Assembly (NCBI GenBank): GCA_016932035.1
Contig: JAFGDR010000035.1
Location: forward strand, 1-47,321
Length of the DNA stretch: 47,321 bases
Source: Candidatus Cloacimonadota bacterium
Lineage (GTDB): Bacteria > Cloacimonadota > Cloacimonadia > JGIOTU-2
Direction: 5' to 3'
Shown here: in pieces, positions 28,640-37,440 of the stretch
Numbering within the stretch: position 1 is the stretch's first letter
How the letters are laid out: each line of letters opens with the position of its first letter
The notes under the pieces: model-generated
What the model was told of the DNA's origin: nothing
Databases searched by the model: none
What the model saw: only the letters and a program-made list of their open reading frames with translations
Made by a program: the position numbers and the translations under genes

Positions 28640-31600
28640 TTACTTATTATTAGCTGTCGAGTTTTCAGACTTATCCGAACCCAGATCGAAGTCCAGGCAG
28701 AGACTCTTTAACTCGCTTGCAAGCACATTAAAGGATTCTGGAATACCGGGATCGGGTAGTTCCTTACCCTTTGTTATAGCTTCGTATGTTTGATTTCTAC
28801 CATCGACATCATCAGATTTTACAGTGAGCATCTCTTGCAACAGGCGTGATGCACCATAAGCTTCCAATGCCCAGACTTCCATTTCACCAAGTCTCTGGCC
28901 ACCGTGTTGTGCTTTACCTCCAAGAGGTTGCTGCGTTACAAGTGAATAAGGACCGGTGGATCGAGCATGCATTTTATCGACTACAAGATGGTTCAACTTC
29001 ATCATATATATAACACCAACAGTGACGCGCTGATGCATTGCTTCACCACTTTTTCCATCATACAAAATAACTTTTCCATCTTCTGAAAGATCTGCTTTGC
29101 TGAGTTGCTCGGTAATTTCATTGATCGTAGCACCATCGAATACTGGAGTTTCTGCATCATAACCTAGCGCACGTGCAGCCCAACCAAGGTGAGTTTCGAG
29201 TATTTGACCGATATTCATTCGTGAGGGAACGCCAAGAGGATTGAGAATAATATCAACAGGTGTTCCATCTTCAATAAAAGGCATATCCTGTACGGGAGCG
29301 ATCTTCGCAATAACACCTTTATTACCATGTCGCCCTGCCATTTTGTCGCCAACTTCAACCTGGCGTTTCTTGGCTATGAATATCTTAACCATTTTCAGAA
29401 CACCGGAAGGAAGCTCATCTCCATATTTGATACGATCTTTATGCTTTTTGTAATTATTCTCATTTTCATCTAACGCATTCTTAACATCGACAATAATATT
29501 TTCGTAGATCCACTCATTTTTATTCTCGTCAGCAACAAGCTTATTTTCAAGGTTCAATTTTCGGAAAGAAATCTTTTTCAATTCTTCATCATCAATTTTC
29601 TTATTGGGAGGAATAAAGAATCTTCCAGTTTTTTCTTCAGTTATTCTATATGCCGTTTCACCAATAAGCTGTTCCGTCAGTTTTGCTTTGAGGAATTTAT
29701 AGATCTTTTTGTTTTCATTATCATATTTGTTTTTAAGTTTAGAAAGTTTCTCTTCTTTTTCCTGTTCAGAGAGTTCATCAGTTTCAGCTTTTGAGAAGAC
29801 CTTAACATCAACAACGACACCTTCCATACCTGGTTTAGCTTTGAGTGAAGTATCAGAAAAGTCACCAGCTCGTTCTCCAAAGAGTGCACGCATAAGTTTC
29901 TCTTCTGGCGACAGATCAACATTTGAAGATTTAGGTGTAATCTTTCCAACTAAAATGTCGCCGGATTTTACATGAGAACCCACCCGAACAACACCGGTTG
30001 AGTCCAAGTTTCTCAAAGCGAACTTCGGGACATTAGGTATGTCATCAGTAAGTTCTTCATCACCTTCTCGTGTACTGCGAACCAGAACCTCAAGCTCTTC
30101 AATATAAATGGAGGTAAGCTCATCTTCGCGAGCAACTTTTTCGCTGATGATTATTGCATCTTCATAGTTATAACCATACCACGGCATGAATGCAACAAGC
30201 ATATTTGTACCAAGGGCAAGTTCACTATTCTTAATAGCTGGACCGTCTGAAATTAGTTCGCCTTCTTTTACTTTCTGACCGACAACAACTTCCGGATGTT
30301 GATTGATGCATGTTTCCTGGTTTGTTCTCTGGAATTTTTTCAGTTTAAATGTGCGCTCATTTTCTAATGAAGAAATTGTCTCAATTTCATCTTCTTTAAA
30401 AATCCTTTTCAGCACTATTTCTTCAGAAGATGCCTTTTCTACGGTTGCGTCAAATGGTGCCTTTATGGCCAATTCCGAATCCTGAGCTACGAGTTTTTCA
30501 ATACCAGTGGCGACAATTGGAGGTTGAGGTTTAATGAGTGGTACCGCTTGTCGCTGCATATTAGAACCCATGAGTGCTCTATTCGCATCATCATGGTCAA
30601 GGAAAGGTATCAAACCTGCAGAAACACTTACGATCTGCTGCCTTGAGGAATCAATATAGTCAACCTCATTTTTAGGAACAAGAACAAAATCACCACCCTG
30701 TAGACAGAAGACACGTTCATTAACAATATTACCATTTTTATCAACTTCGATACCTGCCTGAGCAATCTTCATATTCTCTTCCTGAGTAGGATCAAGATAG
30801 TCAACCCTGTTCGTTACTTTTCCCTTTTCAACTTTGATATAGGGTGTTTCAAGGAATCCGTATTCATTAACCCGAGCGTAAATTGCCGGAGAAGTTAACA
30901 GACCGATATTTGGTCCTTCGGGTGTTTCGATCGGACAAATTCTACCATAATGAGAATAGTGCACGTCTCGAACTTCAAATCCAGCTCTTTCTCGCGTCAA
31001 ACCTCCGGGTCCTAATGCACTTAATCGTCGCATATGTGTAATAGCAGCGAGTGGATTAGTCTGTTCCATAAACTGTGAAAGTTCACCGGTCAGGAAGAAA
31101 GAATTTACAACAGCCATGAGAGCATTGGTATTTACCAAACCGAGCACCGAAGCGTCTTCGCTTGAACTGAGTGTCATTCTCTCACGAGCAATTCGTGCAA
31201 CGCGGGAAAGTCCAATAGAAAACTGGTTGGCGACTAGTTCACCAACACCACTTACACGACGATTGCTAAGGTGATCTATGTCATCAGTTGAACTGATACC
31301 TTTATACAATCTGATCATTTCATTAATAATCGCAATGAAATCATCTTGAGTAAGGATTTGGGTTTCAATAGGAATTTTAAGATTAAGACGTCTATTCAGT
31401 TTATATCTTCCAACATCACCAAGACTATATCTTTTCGGATTGAAAAAGATTCGCTCTATCAATTCACGTGCAGTGTCGATTGGTGGTTCTTCGCCAGGTC
31501 GAATGATGTTATAGATGAACTTCAATGCTTCTTCTTCGGTTGCAGTTGGATCTTTTGAAAGAGTGCTTTCAATAATCCTTTTTTCATCTTCCTGGCTTTG

Positions 31601-32458
31601 ATGAATTACATTAACCTTTTTAACTTTAGCGGTAATGATCTTATCTACAAGACCTTCAGTGAGAAGCGCTCCTCCCTCAGCAATAACCTCTCCACTCTTC
31701 TTATCGATAATATCAGCAAATAACACTCTGTCAGTAAATTCATCCTTAGTCAGATCGAGTTCCTGAGAAGTGTAGAACGTGCTTCTTATTGAGTTATTAT
31801 CAGATAGTCCCAGACATCGAAGAATCGTTGTGACAGGAACTTTATGCCGTTTATCAATGAGAACGTAAATGACATCTTGAGTATCTGTAAGAAACTGAAA
31901 CCATGATCCTTGCACAGGAATGACCTTTGCGTTATACAACATTTTGCCACTGCCATGTGTCTCGCTTGTAAACGTTACACCGGGAGAACGATGGAGTTGG
32001 CTAATGATAACGCGTTCTTCACCATTAATAATGAAGGTTCCCCTATCGGTGATCATTGGAATCTCACCGAGGAAAAGGTCTTTTTCTTTAACGCTTTTGA
32101 TCCTCTGCTGTTCACCTTCAACTGTTTTCTCAAAGGTTGTCAAACGAAATTTAACCTTTAAGGGAGAGCTGTAGGTTAAGTTCCTTTCAATACATTCATC
32201 AGGAGTATATTTCTCTTTTAGAACATTGTATTGAATGAACTCAAGCAGGAATTGACCTTGCGTATCCTCTACAGGAAAATGATTATTAAATACTTCCTGC
32301 AAGCCGATTTCTTCTCTTTTTTCCGGCAGAATATCTTTCTGCAGGAATTTTGCATAAGAACCCTTCTGCATTGTAAGCAGATTTGGGATCTCTACATCGG
32401 GCAGTTCAAACCCGTGAAGACTATCAGCCATTTTAGAAAAACTATTTCGTTCCTTCAT
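28640..32458 (-). CDS. rpoB: DNA-directed RNA polymerase subunit beta
   Basis: A 1272-residue catalytic subunit. The rifampicin-binding region is visible as SQFMEQTNPLAAITHMRRLSALGPGGLTRERAGFEVRDVHYSHYGRICPIETPEGPNIGL, in separate conserved blocks such as LSQFMEQTNPLA and RRLSALGPGG. The C-terminal EVWALEAYGA is also present. The start is probably ATG 32456-32458. An upstream in-frame TTG at 32476 would add six residues, but AAGGAG sits between the two. A possible five-codon mini-frame (32466-32483) ends in that ribosome-binding site. Confidence 0.98.
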   Translation of the reverse strand: MKERNSFSKMADSLHGFELPDVEIPNLLTMQKGSYAKFLQKDILPEKREEIGLQEVFNNHFPVEDTQGQFLLEFIQYNVLKEKYTPDECIERNLTYSSPLKVKFRLTTFEKTVEGEQQRIKSVKEKDLFLGEIPMITDRGTFIINGEERVIISQLHRSPGVTFTSETHGSGKMLYNAKVIPVQGSWFQFLTDTQDVIYVLIDKRHKVPVTTILRCLGLSDNNSIRSTFYTSQELDLTKDEFTDRVLFADIIDKKSGEVIAEGGALLTEGLVDKIITAKVKKVNVIHQSQEDEKRIIESTLSKDPTATEEEALKFIYNIIRPGEEPPIDTARELIERIFFNPKRYSLGDVGRYKLNRRLNLKIPIETQILTQDDFIAIINEMIRLYKGISSTDDIDHLSNRRVSGVGELVANQFSIGLSRVARIARERMTLSSSEDASVLGLVNTNALMAVVNSFFLTGELSQFMEQTNPLAAITHMRRLSALGPGGLTRERAGFEVRDVHYSHYGRICPIETPEGPNIGLLTSPAIYARVNEYGFLETPYIKVEKGKVTNRVDYLDPTQEENMKIAQAGIEVDKNGNIVNERVFCLQGGDFVLVPKNEVDYIDSSRQQIVSVSAGLIPFLDHDDANRALMGSNMQRQAVPLIKPQPPIVATGIEKLVAQDSELAIKAPFDATVEKASSEEIVLKRIFKEDEIETISSLENERTFKLKKFQRTNQETCINQHPEVVVGQKVKEGELISDGPAIKNSELALGTNMLVAFMPWYGYNYEDAIIISEKVAREDELTSIYIEELEVLVRSTREGDEELTDDIPNVPKFALRNLDSTGVVRVGSHVKSGDILVGKITPKSSNVDLSPEEKLMRALFGERAGDFSDTSLKAKPGMEGVVVDVKVFSKAETDELSEQEKEEKLSKLKNKYDNENKKIYKFLKAKLTEQLIGETAYRITEEKTGRFFIPPNKKIDDEELKKISFRKLNLENKLVADENKNEWIYENIIVDVKNALDENENNYKKHKDRIKYGDELPSGVLKMVKIFIAKKRQVEVGDKMAGRHGNKGVIAKIAPVQDMPFIEDGTPVDIILNPLGVPSRMNIGQILETHLGWAARALGYDAETPVFDGATINEITEQLSKADLSEDGKVILYDGKSGEAMHQRVTVGVIYMMKLNHLVVDKMHARSTGPYSLVTQQPLGGKAQHGGQRLGEMEVWALEAYGASRLLQEMLTVKSDDVDGRNQTYEAITKGKELPDPGIPESFNVLASELKSLCLDFDLGSDKSENSTANNK

Positions 32459-32482
32459 GTGCTCCTTATTTAGCAAAAGACA

Positions 32483-32504
32483 TCTTCATTCGTGAGAATG
32501 AAGA
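32483..32504 (-). promoter_or_regulatory. Hairpin in the rplL-rpoB intergenic region
   Basis: A perfect 9-bp stem with a four-base loop (32483-32491 paired with 32496-32504) lies just upstream of rpoB in the 91-nt gap after rplL. No T run follows it. In E. coli the same gap holds an attenuator and an RNase III processing site that set the ratio of L7/L12 to RNA polymerase; an analogous role here is inferred from position and structure. Confidence 0.45.
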
Positions 32505-32549
32505 GTCTCTCAATGTTTGAATGAAATGTGTTTTCGAACACGTCATTAT

Positions 32550-32936
32550 TTACTTAATCTCTACAGAGCCACCTTCAGCTTCGATCTTCTCTTTGATTGA
32601 CTGCGCTTCATCTTTGGAAACACCTTCTGCTACTGGTTTTGGTGCTTCATCAACAAGGGCTTTGGATTCTTTCAGTCCAAGTTTGGTGATTTGACGTACC
32701 ACTTTAATGACCTGGATCTTCTTTGCACCGGCATTGGTGAGGATCACGTCAAATTCCGTTTTTTCTTCTTCATCTTTTGCGGTTTCCGTTTGAGCTGGTC
32801 CTGCAACCGCAGCGACTGGTGCAGCAGCTGTTACACCAAATTCTTCTTCGAGTGCTTTTACAAGCTCAGCGAGTTCCATCACGTTGAGTTCTTTAACAAG
32901 CTCAATAATCTTATCTTTTTTGCTGCCTTCTGCCAT
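32550..32936 (-). CDS. rplL: 50S ribosomal protein L7/L12
   Basis: A 128-residue stalk protein. The N-terminal dimerisation helices ([21 protein letters not shown]) lead into an alanine/proline hinge (about 36-56, [13 protein letters not shown]). The C-terminal factor-binding domain contains [24 protein letters not shown] and closes with GGSVEIK. It is present in four to six copies per ribosome, so extra expression is needed. AGGAGG and a consensus promoter lie just upstream. Confidence 0.98.
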   Translation of the reverse strand: MAEGSKKDKIIELVKELNVMELAELVKALEEEFGVTAAAPVAAVAGPAQTETAKDEEEKTEFDVILTNAGAKKIQVIKVVRQITKLGLKESKALVDEAPKPVAEGVSKDEAQSIKEKIEAEGGSVEIK

Positions 32937-32959
32937 TATATCCTCCTATAATTAAGCAT

Positions 32960-32989
32960 ATTATAATTTATTTCTGGCTAATTTATCAA
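32960..32989 (-). promoter_or_regulatory. Consensus promoter in the rplJ-rplL gap
   Basis: On the minus strand TTGATA (32989-32984) and a perfect TATAAT (32965-32960) are separated by 18 nt. An AGGAGG ribosome-binding site (32947-32942) and the rplL ATG (32936) follow. A start site near 32953 would leave a very short leader. It would supply extra transcript for rplL and rpoBC inside the long operon. This is a sequence match, not evidence of activity. Confidence 0.55.
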
Positions 32990-33005
32990 TTGAAGTAAAA
33001 TACGT

Positions 33006-33548
33006 TTATGATTGCTTTTTATTCTTGATCTCATTAAGAACAAGAACGAATTTTTGCAAAATACTATTAAGAGTATAGACCAATCCAGTGATAGGTGCGT
33101 TCAAGCCTCCAACTACCTTAGCAAGCAATTCCTGCTTTGAAGGAAGATCGACGATTTTTTCGAGCTCGTGTACATCCATAAGCTGGTTGTCGATGACTCC
33201 TATTTTGAAATTGAAAAAACTCTTTTCCTCAGGAAGACTTTTCTTGAAATCAGAAATTATTTTCGGGGGAGTTATTTCATCTTCTTTAGATACTGCTACT
33301 GCAGTTGGTCCAACCAGGAATTCATCAAGACCTTCAATAGACAGGTCTTTTGCGGCTAACTTTAGAAGTGTATTTTTTGCAACAAAGTAATCAACGTTAT
33401 TTTCTCTAAACTTGCTTCGAAGGTCTGTATCTTCTTTAACAGATATTCCCTTATAATCAACAAGTACGATAGATTTTGCTTCATCCAAACGTTCTTTTAA
33501 TAATTGAACATTTTCAATATTTTTTGGATTTACAGCTTTCTGTTCCAT
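33006..33548 (-). CDS. rplJ: 50S ribosomal protein L10
   Basis: A 180-residue L10, the stalk base that carries L7/L12 dimers on its C-terminal helix. The N-terminal RNA-binding domain shows SIVLVDYKGISVKEDTDLR and DYFVAKNTLLKLA. The helix alpha-8 region that holds L7/L12 is at the C-terminus (TGLVYTLNSILQKFVLVLNEIK). It follows rplA by 8 nt, so an L10 leader mRNA of the Firmicutes type is absent at this position. Confidence 0.97.
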   Translation of the reverse strand: MEQKAVNPKNIENVQLLKERLDEAKSIVLVDYKGISVKEDTDLRSKFRENNVDYFVAKNTLLKLAAKDLSIEGLDEFLVGPTAVAVSKEDEITPPKIISDFKKSLPEEKSFFNFKIGVIDNQLMDVHELEKIVDLPSKQELLAKVVGGLNAPITGLVYTLNSILQKFVLVLNEIKNKKQS

Positions 33549-33556
33549 ATATATTC

Positions 33557-34267
33557 CTATTTATTCGCTTGAATTTCTTTTATGTAACCGACAGAATCTA
33601 TTTTGATGCCCGGGCTCATTGTCGAACAAAGGGTGACATTTTTGACGTAACGACCTTTTGCTGATGCCGGCTTGTCTCTCAGGATTGCACGCATGAGTAC
33701 TTCAGCATTTTCTGCTAGTTTTTCCTTTTCGAAAGATACTTTACCAAGGGGAACGTGAATGTTTGCAAATTTATCAATACGATATTCCACTTTTCCTGCT
33801 TTTGATTCCTGAACAGCTTTTGCAATATCATTTGTGATGGTACCTGCTTTAGGATTCGGCATGAGTTTTCTGGGGCCAAGAATTCGTGCAAGTTTACCGA
33901 CCTTGCCCATCATATTAGGTGTGGCAATTGCGATATCAAAATCTGTCCAGCCGCCTTGAATCTTTTCAGCAAGATCATCCATTCCAACGTAGTCTGCACC
34001 AGCTTCTTTTGCTTCATCAGCTTTATCACCTTCTGCAAAGACAAGGACTTTTACATCCTTACCAGTTCCATGCGGGAGCACAACTGTTCCACGAACCATC
34101 TGATTTGCCTTCTTTGGATCGACACCCAAACGGACATGAAACTCGACGGTTTCATCAAAGTTCTTATTCGCTATTTCCTTGAGTATTTCGAGAGACTGAT
34201 TGAATTCGTATGCTTTTTCAGCTTCAAGCTTCTCTATACTCTGATTATATTTCTTACCTCTTTTCAT
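33557..34267 (-). CDS. rplA: 50S ribosomal protein L1
   Basis: A 236-residue L1, which forms the mobile stalk at the E site. The protein has the two-domain pattern, with [20 protein letters not shown] near the start, [18 protein letters not shown] in the middle, and the closing [20 protein letters not shown]. In E. coli L1 represses rplKA by binding mRNA; no copy of the site was recognised. Eight nt before rplJ and 21 nt after rplK. Confidence 0.98.
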   Translation of the reverse strand: MKRGKKYNQSIEKLEAEKAYEFNQSLEILKEIANKNFDETVEFHVRLGVDPKKANQMVRGTVVLPHGTGKDVKVLVFAEGDKADEAKEAGADYVGMDDLAEKIQGGWTDFDIAIATPNMMGKVGKLARILGPRKLMPNPKAGTITNDIAKAVQESKAGKVEYRIDKFANIHVPLGKVSFEKEKLAENAEVLMRAILRDKPASAKGRYVKNVTLCSTMSPGIKIDSVGYIKEIQANK

Positions 34268-34288
34268 GAAGTATGCTCCTCTATTTCA

Positions 34289-34714
34289 CTAATGCTGAAT
34301 GGTGATGCCCATGCTGCGAGCAGTACCGGCAACCATCTTCTTTGCTGCCTCAAGGTCTGCTGCATTCAGATCCTGCATTTTGATCTTTGCGATCTTCTCG
34401 ACCTGTTCTTCAGTAATCGAACCGATCTTTTCTCTATTAGGTACGCCGGAACCTTTTGCAAGGCTGGCTTCCTTTTTAATCAAAACTGCTGCAGGAGGTG
34501 TTTTAGTGATAAAACTGAATGTTCTATCACCCCAGACAGTGATCTCTGCAGGGATAATCATTCCCGGTTGATCTTTTGTCTTATCATTGAACTGCTTGCA
34601 GAACTCACCTATATTCACACCGTGTTGACCAAGTGCTGGTCCAACGGGTGGAGCAGGAGTTGCCTGTCCCGCAGGCAGTTGTATCTTGATTTTTGCTAAA
34701 ACTTTTTTTGCCAT
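34289..34714 (-). CDS. rplK: 50S ribosomal protein L11
   Basis: A 141-residue L11 of the GTPase-associated centre, with the proline-rich [23 protein letters not shown] switch region (thiostrepton-site prolines) and the C-terminal RNA-binding domain [30 protein letters not shown], here cited in pieces. It also activates RelA in other bacteria. It lies 14 nt after nusG. Confidence 0.98.
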   Translation of the reverse strand: MAKKVLAKIKIQLPAGQATPAPPVGPALGQHGVNIGEFCKQFNDKTKDQPGMIIPAEITVWGDRTFSFITKTPPAAVLIKKEASLAKGSGVPNREKIGSITEEQVEKIAKIKMQDLNAADLEAAKKMVAGTARSMGITIQH

Positions 34715-34728
34715 AGTTATAATAACCT

Positions 34729-35259
34729 TTAATCGAGCTTTTCTACTTGATTGAAACCGACCTCGACCGGAGTGATGCGACCAAATACGGTTACATTCAC
34801 CACAAGTTTATCCTTTTCTTCGATAATTCTCTCAATTGAACCTTCAAAATCGTCAAAGGGACCATCGATGATCTTAATGCGGTCTCCAACGATGAACTTC
34901 ATCTCGCTGGTAACAGAATCTTTATCCCTTTTCACTCCAAGAATCCTGTTCACCTCTTTTTGTGATAGTGGATTTGGCGTTTTATTTCCACCAAGAAATT
35001 TGGTCGTTGCAGGAAGTTGAAGCACAAATTGATAGGTTTCTGGAGTCATTTCCATCTCTATAAGAACATAATTTGGAAAAATCTTTTTCTCTTTAACGAC
35101 CTTTTTTCCATCACGGATAATGAACGTTTTATGAGAAGGAATAATGATTTCTCCAAAGAGATCTTTGAGATCACTGTCTTCAAGATATTTCTCGAGTGCT
35201 TCTTTTACCTTTTTTTCTTTGCCCACATAGGTGTGGAGCACATACCATTTCTTTTCCAT
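34729..35259 (-). CDS. nusG: Transcription termination/antitermination protein NusG
   Basis: A 176-residue NusG that binds the RNA polymerase clamp and couples it to the ribosome through S10. The NGN domain starts at [20 protein letters not shown] and contains [10 protein letters not shown]. The C-terminal KOW domain is [22 protein letters not shown]. The paralogue RfaH or LoaP is unlikely, given its length and its place next to secE. Its ATG overlaps the secE TAA by one base. Confidence 0.97.
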   Translation of the reverse strand: MEKKWYVLHTYVGKEKKVKEALEKYLEDSDLKDLFGEIIIPSHKTFIIRDGKKVVKEKKIFPNYVLIEMEMTPETYQFVLQLPATTKFLGGNKTPNPLSQKEVNRILGVKRDKDSVTSEMKFIVGDRIKIIDGPFDDFEGSIERIIEEKDKLVVNVTVFGRITPVEVGFNQVEKLD

Positions 35260-35447
35260 TATCTAAATAACACCAAATTTACAACCTGTGTGAAAATATT
35301 ATCAATGATCCAGATAAAGATACCCAGGATGATTGAGAAAGCAATAACAACAGTCGTACCTTCTTTGAGGTCTGCTTTTGTTGGCCAGACAACATTTTTC
35401 AGTTCCTGGCGAACTTCTTTCAGGAATTTTCCGATTTTTTTAAACAT
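35259..35447 (-). CDS. secE: Protein translocase subunit SecE
   Basis: A 62-residue short SecE with one transmembrane segment (about 33-52), preceded by the amphipathic helix with the family motif EVRQELKNVVWPTKAD. It clamps the two halves of SecY. Small size is normal outside the Enterobacteria. It lies 22 nt after the tRNA-Trp and overlaps nusG. Confidence 0.96.
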   Translation of the reverse strand: MFKKIGKFLKEVRQELKNVVWPTKADLKEGTTVVIAFSIILGIFIWIIDNIFTQVVNLVLFR

Positions 35448-35469
35448 AAATTTCTTTCCAGAAAAATAA

Positions 35470-35545
35470 TGGCAGGGCTGGCAGGAATTGAACCCGCACT
35501 CTTCGGTTTTGGAGACCGCCGCTTTGCCAATTAAGCTACAGCCCT
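35470..35545 (-). tRNA. tRNA-Trp (CCA anticodon)
   Basis: A 76-nt cloverleaf with acceptor stem AGGGCTG/CAGCCCT, discriminator G and an encoded CCA end. The anticodon loop reads CTCCAAA, giving anticodon CCA for tryptophan. The T loop GGTTCAATTCC is normal. It is embedded between rpmG and secE. Confidence 0.97.
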
Positions 35546-35556
35546 ACACATTGAGA

Positions 35557-35706
35557 TTATTTTGATTCTTTGTGAAGTGTATGCTTTCTACAAACAGGAC
35601 AGAATTTTTTTGTTTCCAACTTATCGGGATGCTTTTGCTTGTTCTTCATGGTCACATAGTTACGTGACTTACATTCAGAACAGGAGAGTTTTATATAAAT
35701 TCTCAT
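35557..35706 (-). CDS. rpmG: 50S ribosomal protein L33 (zinc-binding form)
   Basis: A 49-residue L33 between tuf and tRNA-Trp. It contains C9, C12, C36 and C39 (CSEC and CPVC), the zinc ligands of the C+ form, with [10 protein letters not shown] and the [13 protein letters not shown] end. The ATG is at 35704-35706, 10 nt after the tuf stop. L33 near secE is common in bacteria. The full reading frame was translated by hand. Confidence 0.96.
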   Translation of the reverse strand: MRIYIKLSCSECKSRNYVTMKNKQKHPDKLETKKFCPVCRKHTLHKESK

Positions 35707-35716
35707 TACATTGCCC

Positions 35717-36907
35717 TTATTCGATTATCTCTGTTACTACTCCAGCGCCAACTGTGCGTCCACCTTCACGAATAGCGAAACGAAGACCTTTTTCCATTGC
35801 GATAGGAGTTAAAAGTTCAATTTCCATAATAACTCTATCACCGGGCATGACCATGTCTGTTCCTTCTGGAAGATGAAGTGTACCGGTCACGTCAGTCGTT
35901 CTGAAATAGAACTGAGGTCTGTAACCAGAGAAGAAAGGTTTATGTCTTCCACCTTCATCAGCGGTCAAAATATAGGTTTCGCCTTTGAATTTCTTGTGAG
36001 GTGTAATACTGCCTGGCTTTGCCAGAACCATACCACGTTCAATTTCGTCTTTTGCAATACCACGAAGCAACACACCAACGTTATCACCAGCTTCACCACG
36101 ATCAAGAAGTTTTCTGAACATTTCAACACCGGTAACAACGATTTCACGGGTTTCACGAATACCAACACGTTCGACTTTGTCACCAACTTTAACGACACCA
36201 CGTTCGATTCTTCCGGTGGCCACGGTACCACGACCGGGAATACTGAAGATATCTTCAATAGGCATCAAGAAGGGTTGATCAGTCTTTCTCTCTGGAAGAG
36301 GAATATATTCATCAAGTGCTGTAACAAGCTCGATGATTGACTTTGTCTTCTCTGGGTCATCAGGATTATTTAATGCTTCAAGAGCACTTCCCTGAATGAT
36401 CGGGACTTCGTCTCCCGGGAATTCATAGTCATTAAGAAGATCTCTGACCTCGAGTTCAACTAATTCGATAAGTTCAGGATCATCGACCATATCTGTCTTA
36501 TTTAAATAAACCACAACATAAGGCACATTCACTTGCTTTGCAAGAAGAATATGTTCTCTTGTCTGGGGCATGACACCATCAGCAGCACTGACGACGAGGA
36601 TTGTTCCGTCCATCTGTGCAGCACCGGTAATCATGTTTTTGATATAGTCAGCATGACCTGGACAGTCAACATGTGCGTAATGACGATTATCACTTTCATA
36701 CTCAACGTGAGCTGTTGCAATGGTTATACCACGTTCTTTCTCTTCTGGGGCATTATCGATCTGATCGAAAGAGACATAAGATGCCTGCCCCTTTTTTGAA
36801 AGAACAAGGGTCATTGCTGCAGTTAATGTGGTCTTTCCATGGTCAATGTGACCGATGGTTCCAACATTAACATGCGGTTTTGTTCTCTTATAAGTTTCCT
36901 TTGCCAT
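35717..36907 (-). CDS. tuf: Elongation factor Tu
   Basis: This 396-residue GTPase delivers aminoacyl-tRNA. The G1 loop is GHIDHGKT (19-26). The phrase [19 protein letters not shown] is the effector region, [16 protein letters not shown] contains G3, and NKTD is G4. Domain III ends [14 protein letters not shown], the canonical C-terminus. It is the only tuf gene in the window and sits in the tufB-like position behind four tRNA genes. Confidence 0.99.
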   Translation of the reverse strand: MAKETYKRTKPHVNVGTIGHIDHGKTTLTAAMTLVLSKKGQASYVSFDQIDNAPEEKERGITIATAHVEYESDNRHYAHVDCPGHADYIKNMITGAAQMDGTILVVSAADGVMPQTREHILLAKQVNVPYVVVYLNKTDMVDDPELIELVELEVRDLLNDYEFPGDEVPIIQGSALEALNNPDDPEKTKSIIELVTALDEYIPLPERKTDQPFLMPIEDIFSIPGRGTVATGRIERGVVKVGDKVERVGIRETREIVVTGVEMFRKLLDRGEAGDNVGVLLRGIAKDEIERGMVLAKPGSITPHKKFKGETYILTADEGGRHKPFFSGYRPQFYFRTTDVTGTLHLPEGTDMVMPGDRVIMEIELLTPIAMEKGLRFAIREGGRTVGAGVVTEIIE

Positions 36908-36934
36908 GTATCCTCCTGATATTATACATTTCTA

Positions 36935-37010
36935 TGGAGCTCATGACCGGGATTGAACCGGTGACCTCATCCTTACCAAGGATGTGCTCTACCGACTGAG
37001 CTACATGAGC
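36935..37010 (-). tRNA. tRNA-Thr (GGT anticodon)
   Basis: A 76-nt tRNA with acceptor stem GCTCATG/CATGAGC, discriminator T and encoded CCA. The anticodon loop CTTGGTAA gives anticodon GGT, reading ACC/ACT. It is the last of four tRNAs before tuf, 27 nt upstream of the tuf ATG. Confidence 0.96.
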
Positions 37011-37011
37011 A

Positions 37012-37088
37012 TGGAGCGGGAAACGGGGTTCGAACCCGCGACCCTTAGCTTGGAAGGCTAATGCTCTAGCCAGCTGAGCTATTCCCGC
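37012..37088 (-). tRNA. tRNA-Gly (TCC anticodon)
   Basis: A 77-nt tRNA with acceptor stem GCGGGAA/TTCCCGC, discriminator T and encoded CCA. The anticodon loop CTTCCAA gives anticodon TCC. It is one base from tRNA-Thr(GGT), so the four tRNAs are surely processed from one precursor. Confidence 0.96.
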
Positions 37089-37095
37089 TGTAAGA

Positions 37096-37180
37096 TGGTG
37101 GGGAGAGAAGGATTTGAACCTCCGAAGGCTTCGCCGGCAGATTTACAGTCTGCTCCCTTTGACCGCTAGGGTATCTCCCC
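37096..37180 (-). tRNA. tRNA-Tyr (GTA anticodon)
   Basis: An 85-nt class II tRNA with acceptor stem GGGGAGA/TCTCCCC, discriminator A and encoded CCA. The anticodon loop CTGTAAA gives anticodon GTA, and the long variable arm is typical of bacterial tRNA-Tyr. Confidence 0.96.
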
Positions 37181-37193
37181 ACTAAAAAAATTC

Positions 37194-37268
37194 TGGAGCC
37201 ACCAGAGGGATTTGAACCCCCGACCAGAGGTTTACAAAACCCCTGCTCTACCCCTGAGCTATGGTGGC
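37194..37268 (-). tRNA. tRNA-Thr (TGT anticodon)
   Basis: A 75-nt tRNA with acceptor stem GCCACCA/TGGTGGC, discriminator T and encoded CCA. The anticodon loop TTTTGTAA gives anticodon TGT. It is the first gene of the cluster; Thr-Tyr-Gly-Thr-tuf is the same order as thrU-tyrU-glyT-thrT-tufB in E. coli. Confidence 0.96.
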
Positions 37269-37314
37269 TACTGGATTTATACACTTTTGTACCACTCTAT
37301 TAATCAGAAAATAC

Positions 37315-37344
37315 AGATTGCCGAGTTGACAAAAATACTGTCAA
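37315..37344 (-). promoter_or_regulatory. Candidate promoter region for the tRNA-tuf-ribosomal cluster
   Basis: A consensus TTGACA is on the minus strand at 37344-37339, in a very AT-rich 172-nt gap between cysS and the first tRNA. At 18 nt spacing the -10 position reads CAATCT, which is a poor match. TTGACA also faces the other way at 37326-37331, making a 6-bp inverted repeat. The gap is the obvious place for the main promoter; the exact boxes are uncertain. Confidence 0.3.
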
Positions 37345-37440
37345 ATTTTTTATACTTTTTTATATTATTTATATATAAACAGGTTCATTTAATAAAGATA
37401 ATAAAGATATTTCAATATTTGTACGAAAATTTTCAATTCG

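Noticed and set aside
37326-37350. TTGACAAAAATACTGTCAA followed by T run as a plus-strand terminator
   Set aside because: The stem is only six AT-rich pairs and no plus-strand gene ends nearby; the same bases fit promoter boxes of the tRNA cluster better.
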